From: Clostridium sp. SCN 57-10
GTDB taxonomy: Bacteria > Bacillota > Clostridia > Oscillospirales > Butyricicoccaceae
Assembly (NCBI GenBank): GCA_001725215.1
Contig: MEFT01000042.1
Location: forward strand, 9,151-15,396
DNA: 6,246 nucleotides
Direction of reading: 5' to 3'
Of the stretch, positions 5,664 to 6,246 are shown piece after piece; the first letter of the stretch is position 1; every line of letters begins with the position of its first letter. The notes beneath the pieces are model-generated. The model saw nothing but the letters and a program-made list of their open reading frames with translations. It made no database searches and had not been told where the DNA came from. The position numbers and the translations under genes were made by a program.

Positions 5664-6246
5664 CTTCATACTGCGCGCTGCCGCTCGGATTTTTGATTGA
5701 CCTGCTGCTCGGCGATCCGCGCGCGCTGCCGCACCCCGTTGTGCTGATCGGCAGGGTGATTGCGTTGCCGTCTTGGTACCCGCCCTCTCGTGGGGCGTGA
5801 CGTATGCGCTGCTCGCGCTGTGCGGCGGCATAAGCGTCTGGCTGCGCTTTGCGGCCGAAACGCTGCTCTGCTGGCAAATTCTCGCCGCAAGGTCGCTGAA
5901 AACCGAGAGCATGAAGGTGCTTCGCGCGCTTACGGCGGGCGATTCAGAGGGCGCGCGGCGCGCCGTTTCGATGATCGTCGGGCGCGATACCGCGCGGCTT
6001 GACGAGGCGGGCATCACGCGCGCGGCGGTTGAAACGGTGGCGGAGAACGCGTCGGACGGCGTGATCGCACCCATGCTGTTCTGTGCGCTCGGCGGCGCGC
6101 CGCTCGGCATGCTTTATAAGGCGATCAACACGCTTGATTCGATGATCGGCTACAAAAACGAACGCTATCTTTACTTCGGGCGCGTCGCGGCGCGGCTTGA
6201 CGACGCGGCGAATTATATTCCCTCGCGCCTTGCGGCGCTCTTCATG
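5657..6246 (+). pseudogene. cbiB: Adenosylcobinamide-phosphate synthase, internally deleted and frameshifted, 3' end outside window
   Basis: CbiB (CobD in Pseudomonas naming) is the membrane enzyme that attaches aminopropanol, or its phosphate, to adenosylcobyric acid. From GTG 5660 (or 5657) the frame reads GFLIDLLLGDPRALPHP then VVLIGRVIA, the normal N-terminus, then leaves the family and stops at TGA 5798-5800 after 46 residues. From about 5764 the frame one base back resumes CbiB: VAVLVPALSWGVTYALLALC, WLRFAAETLLCWQILAARSLK, MIVGRDTARLDEAGITRAAV, ETVAENASDGVIAPM, YKAINTLDSMIGYKNERY and RLDDAANYIPSRLAAL, open to the edge. The segment normally found between GRVIA and VLVP ('.LE..LR...' plus the start of the next helix) is absent; I estimate 23-26 residues. 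The shift requires a loss of 3n+1 bases. Either a true pseudogene or an assembly error; the rest looks well conserved, so decay would be recent. Confidence 0.85.

Noticed and set aside
5755..5800. Programmed ribosomal frameshift as the explanation of the cbiB break
   Set aside because: No slippery heptamer or obvious stimulatory structure is seen, and a conserved protein segment is missing at the junction, which frameshifting would not restore.

Overview
The window is a single, tightly packed plus-strand block of tetrapyrrole and cobalamin (vitamin B12) genes from a GC-rich bacterium. Gene content, protein signatures (a Zn-cysteine type HemB, the 'PVAANMGVVPP' segment of HemL, the 'NEVFSDG' form of CobU) and Shine-Dalgarno-led overlapping genes suggest an anaerobic Firmicute of the Clostridia, probably of the Oscillospiraceae/Ruminococcaceae kind. 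That assignment is inference from family resemblance, not a database result.

Layout, left to right: the 3' end of a uroporphyrinogen-III synthase gene (hemD, to 190); hemB (195-1172); hemL (1185-2399); cobT (2414-3454); cobU (3451-3972); cobS (3969-4742); a short second CobU-like protein with a TTG start (4733-5101); cobC (5094-5663); and a disrupted cbiB/cobD running off the right edge (from 5660). From cobT onward every junction overlaps by 4 to 10 bases. The two larger gaps (12 and 14 bases) hold only ribosome binding sites. No promoter, terminator, riboswitch, RNA gene, repeat array or mobile element was found, so the operon promoter and any B12 control element must lie to the left of the window.

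The genes form two pathway modules. HemL makes 5-aminolevulinate by the C5 route, HemB condenses it to porphobilinogen, and HemD closes the ring to uroporphyrinogen III, the branch point to corrins. CbiB attaches the aminopropanol arm, CobU activates adenosylcobinamide to its GDP form, CobT and CobC make alpha-ribazole, and CobS joins the halves. The block is therefore early tetrapyrrole synthesis feeding B12, plus nucleotide-loop assembly.

Three points stand out. cbiB has lost an estimated 70-80 bases near its 5' end and is out of frame. HemL lacks about 20 residues in the region of its active-site gating loop, in frame. A 122-residue CobU paralogue with a degenerate P-loop sits between cobS and cobC. 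No wholly new system is visible; the novelty lies in these oddities within a known pathway.
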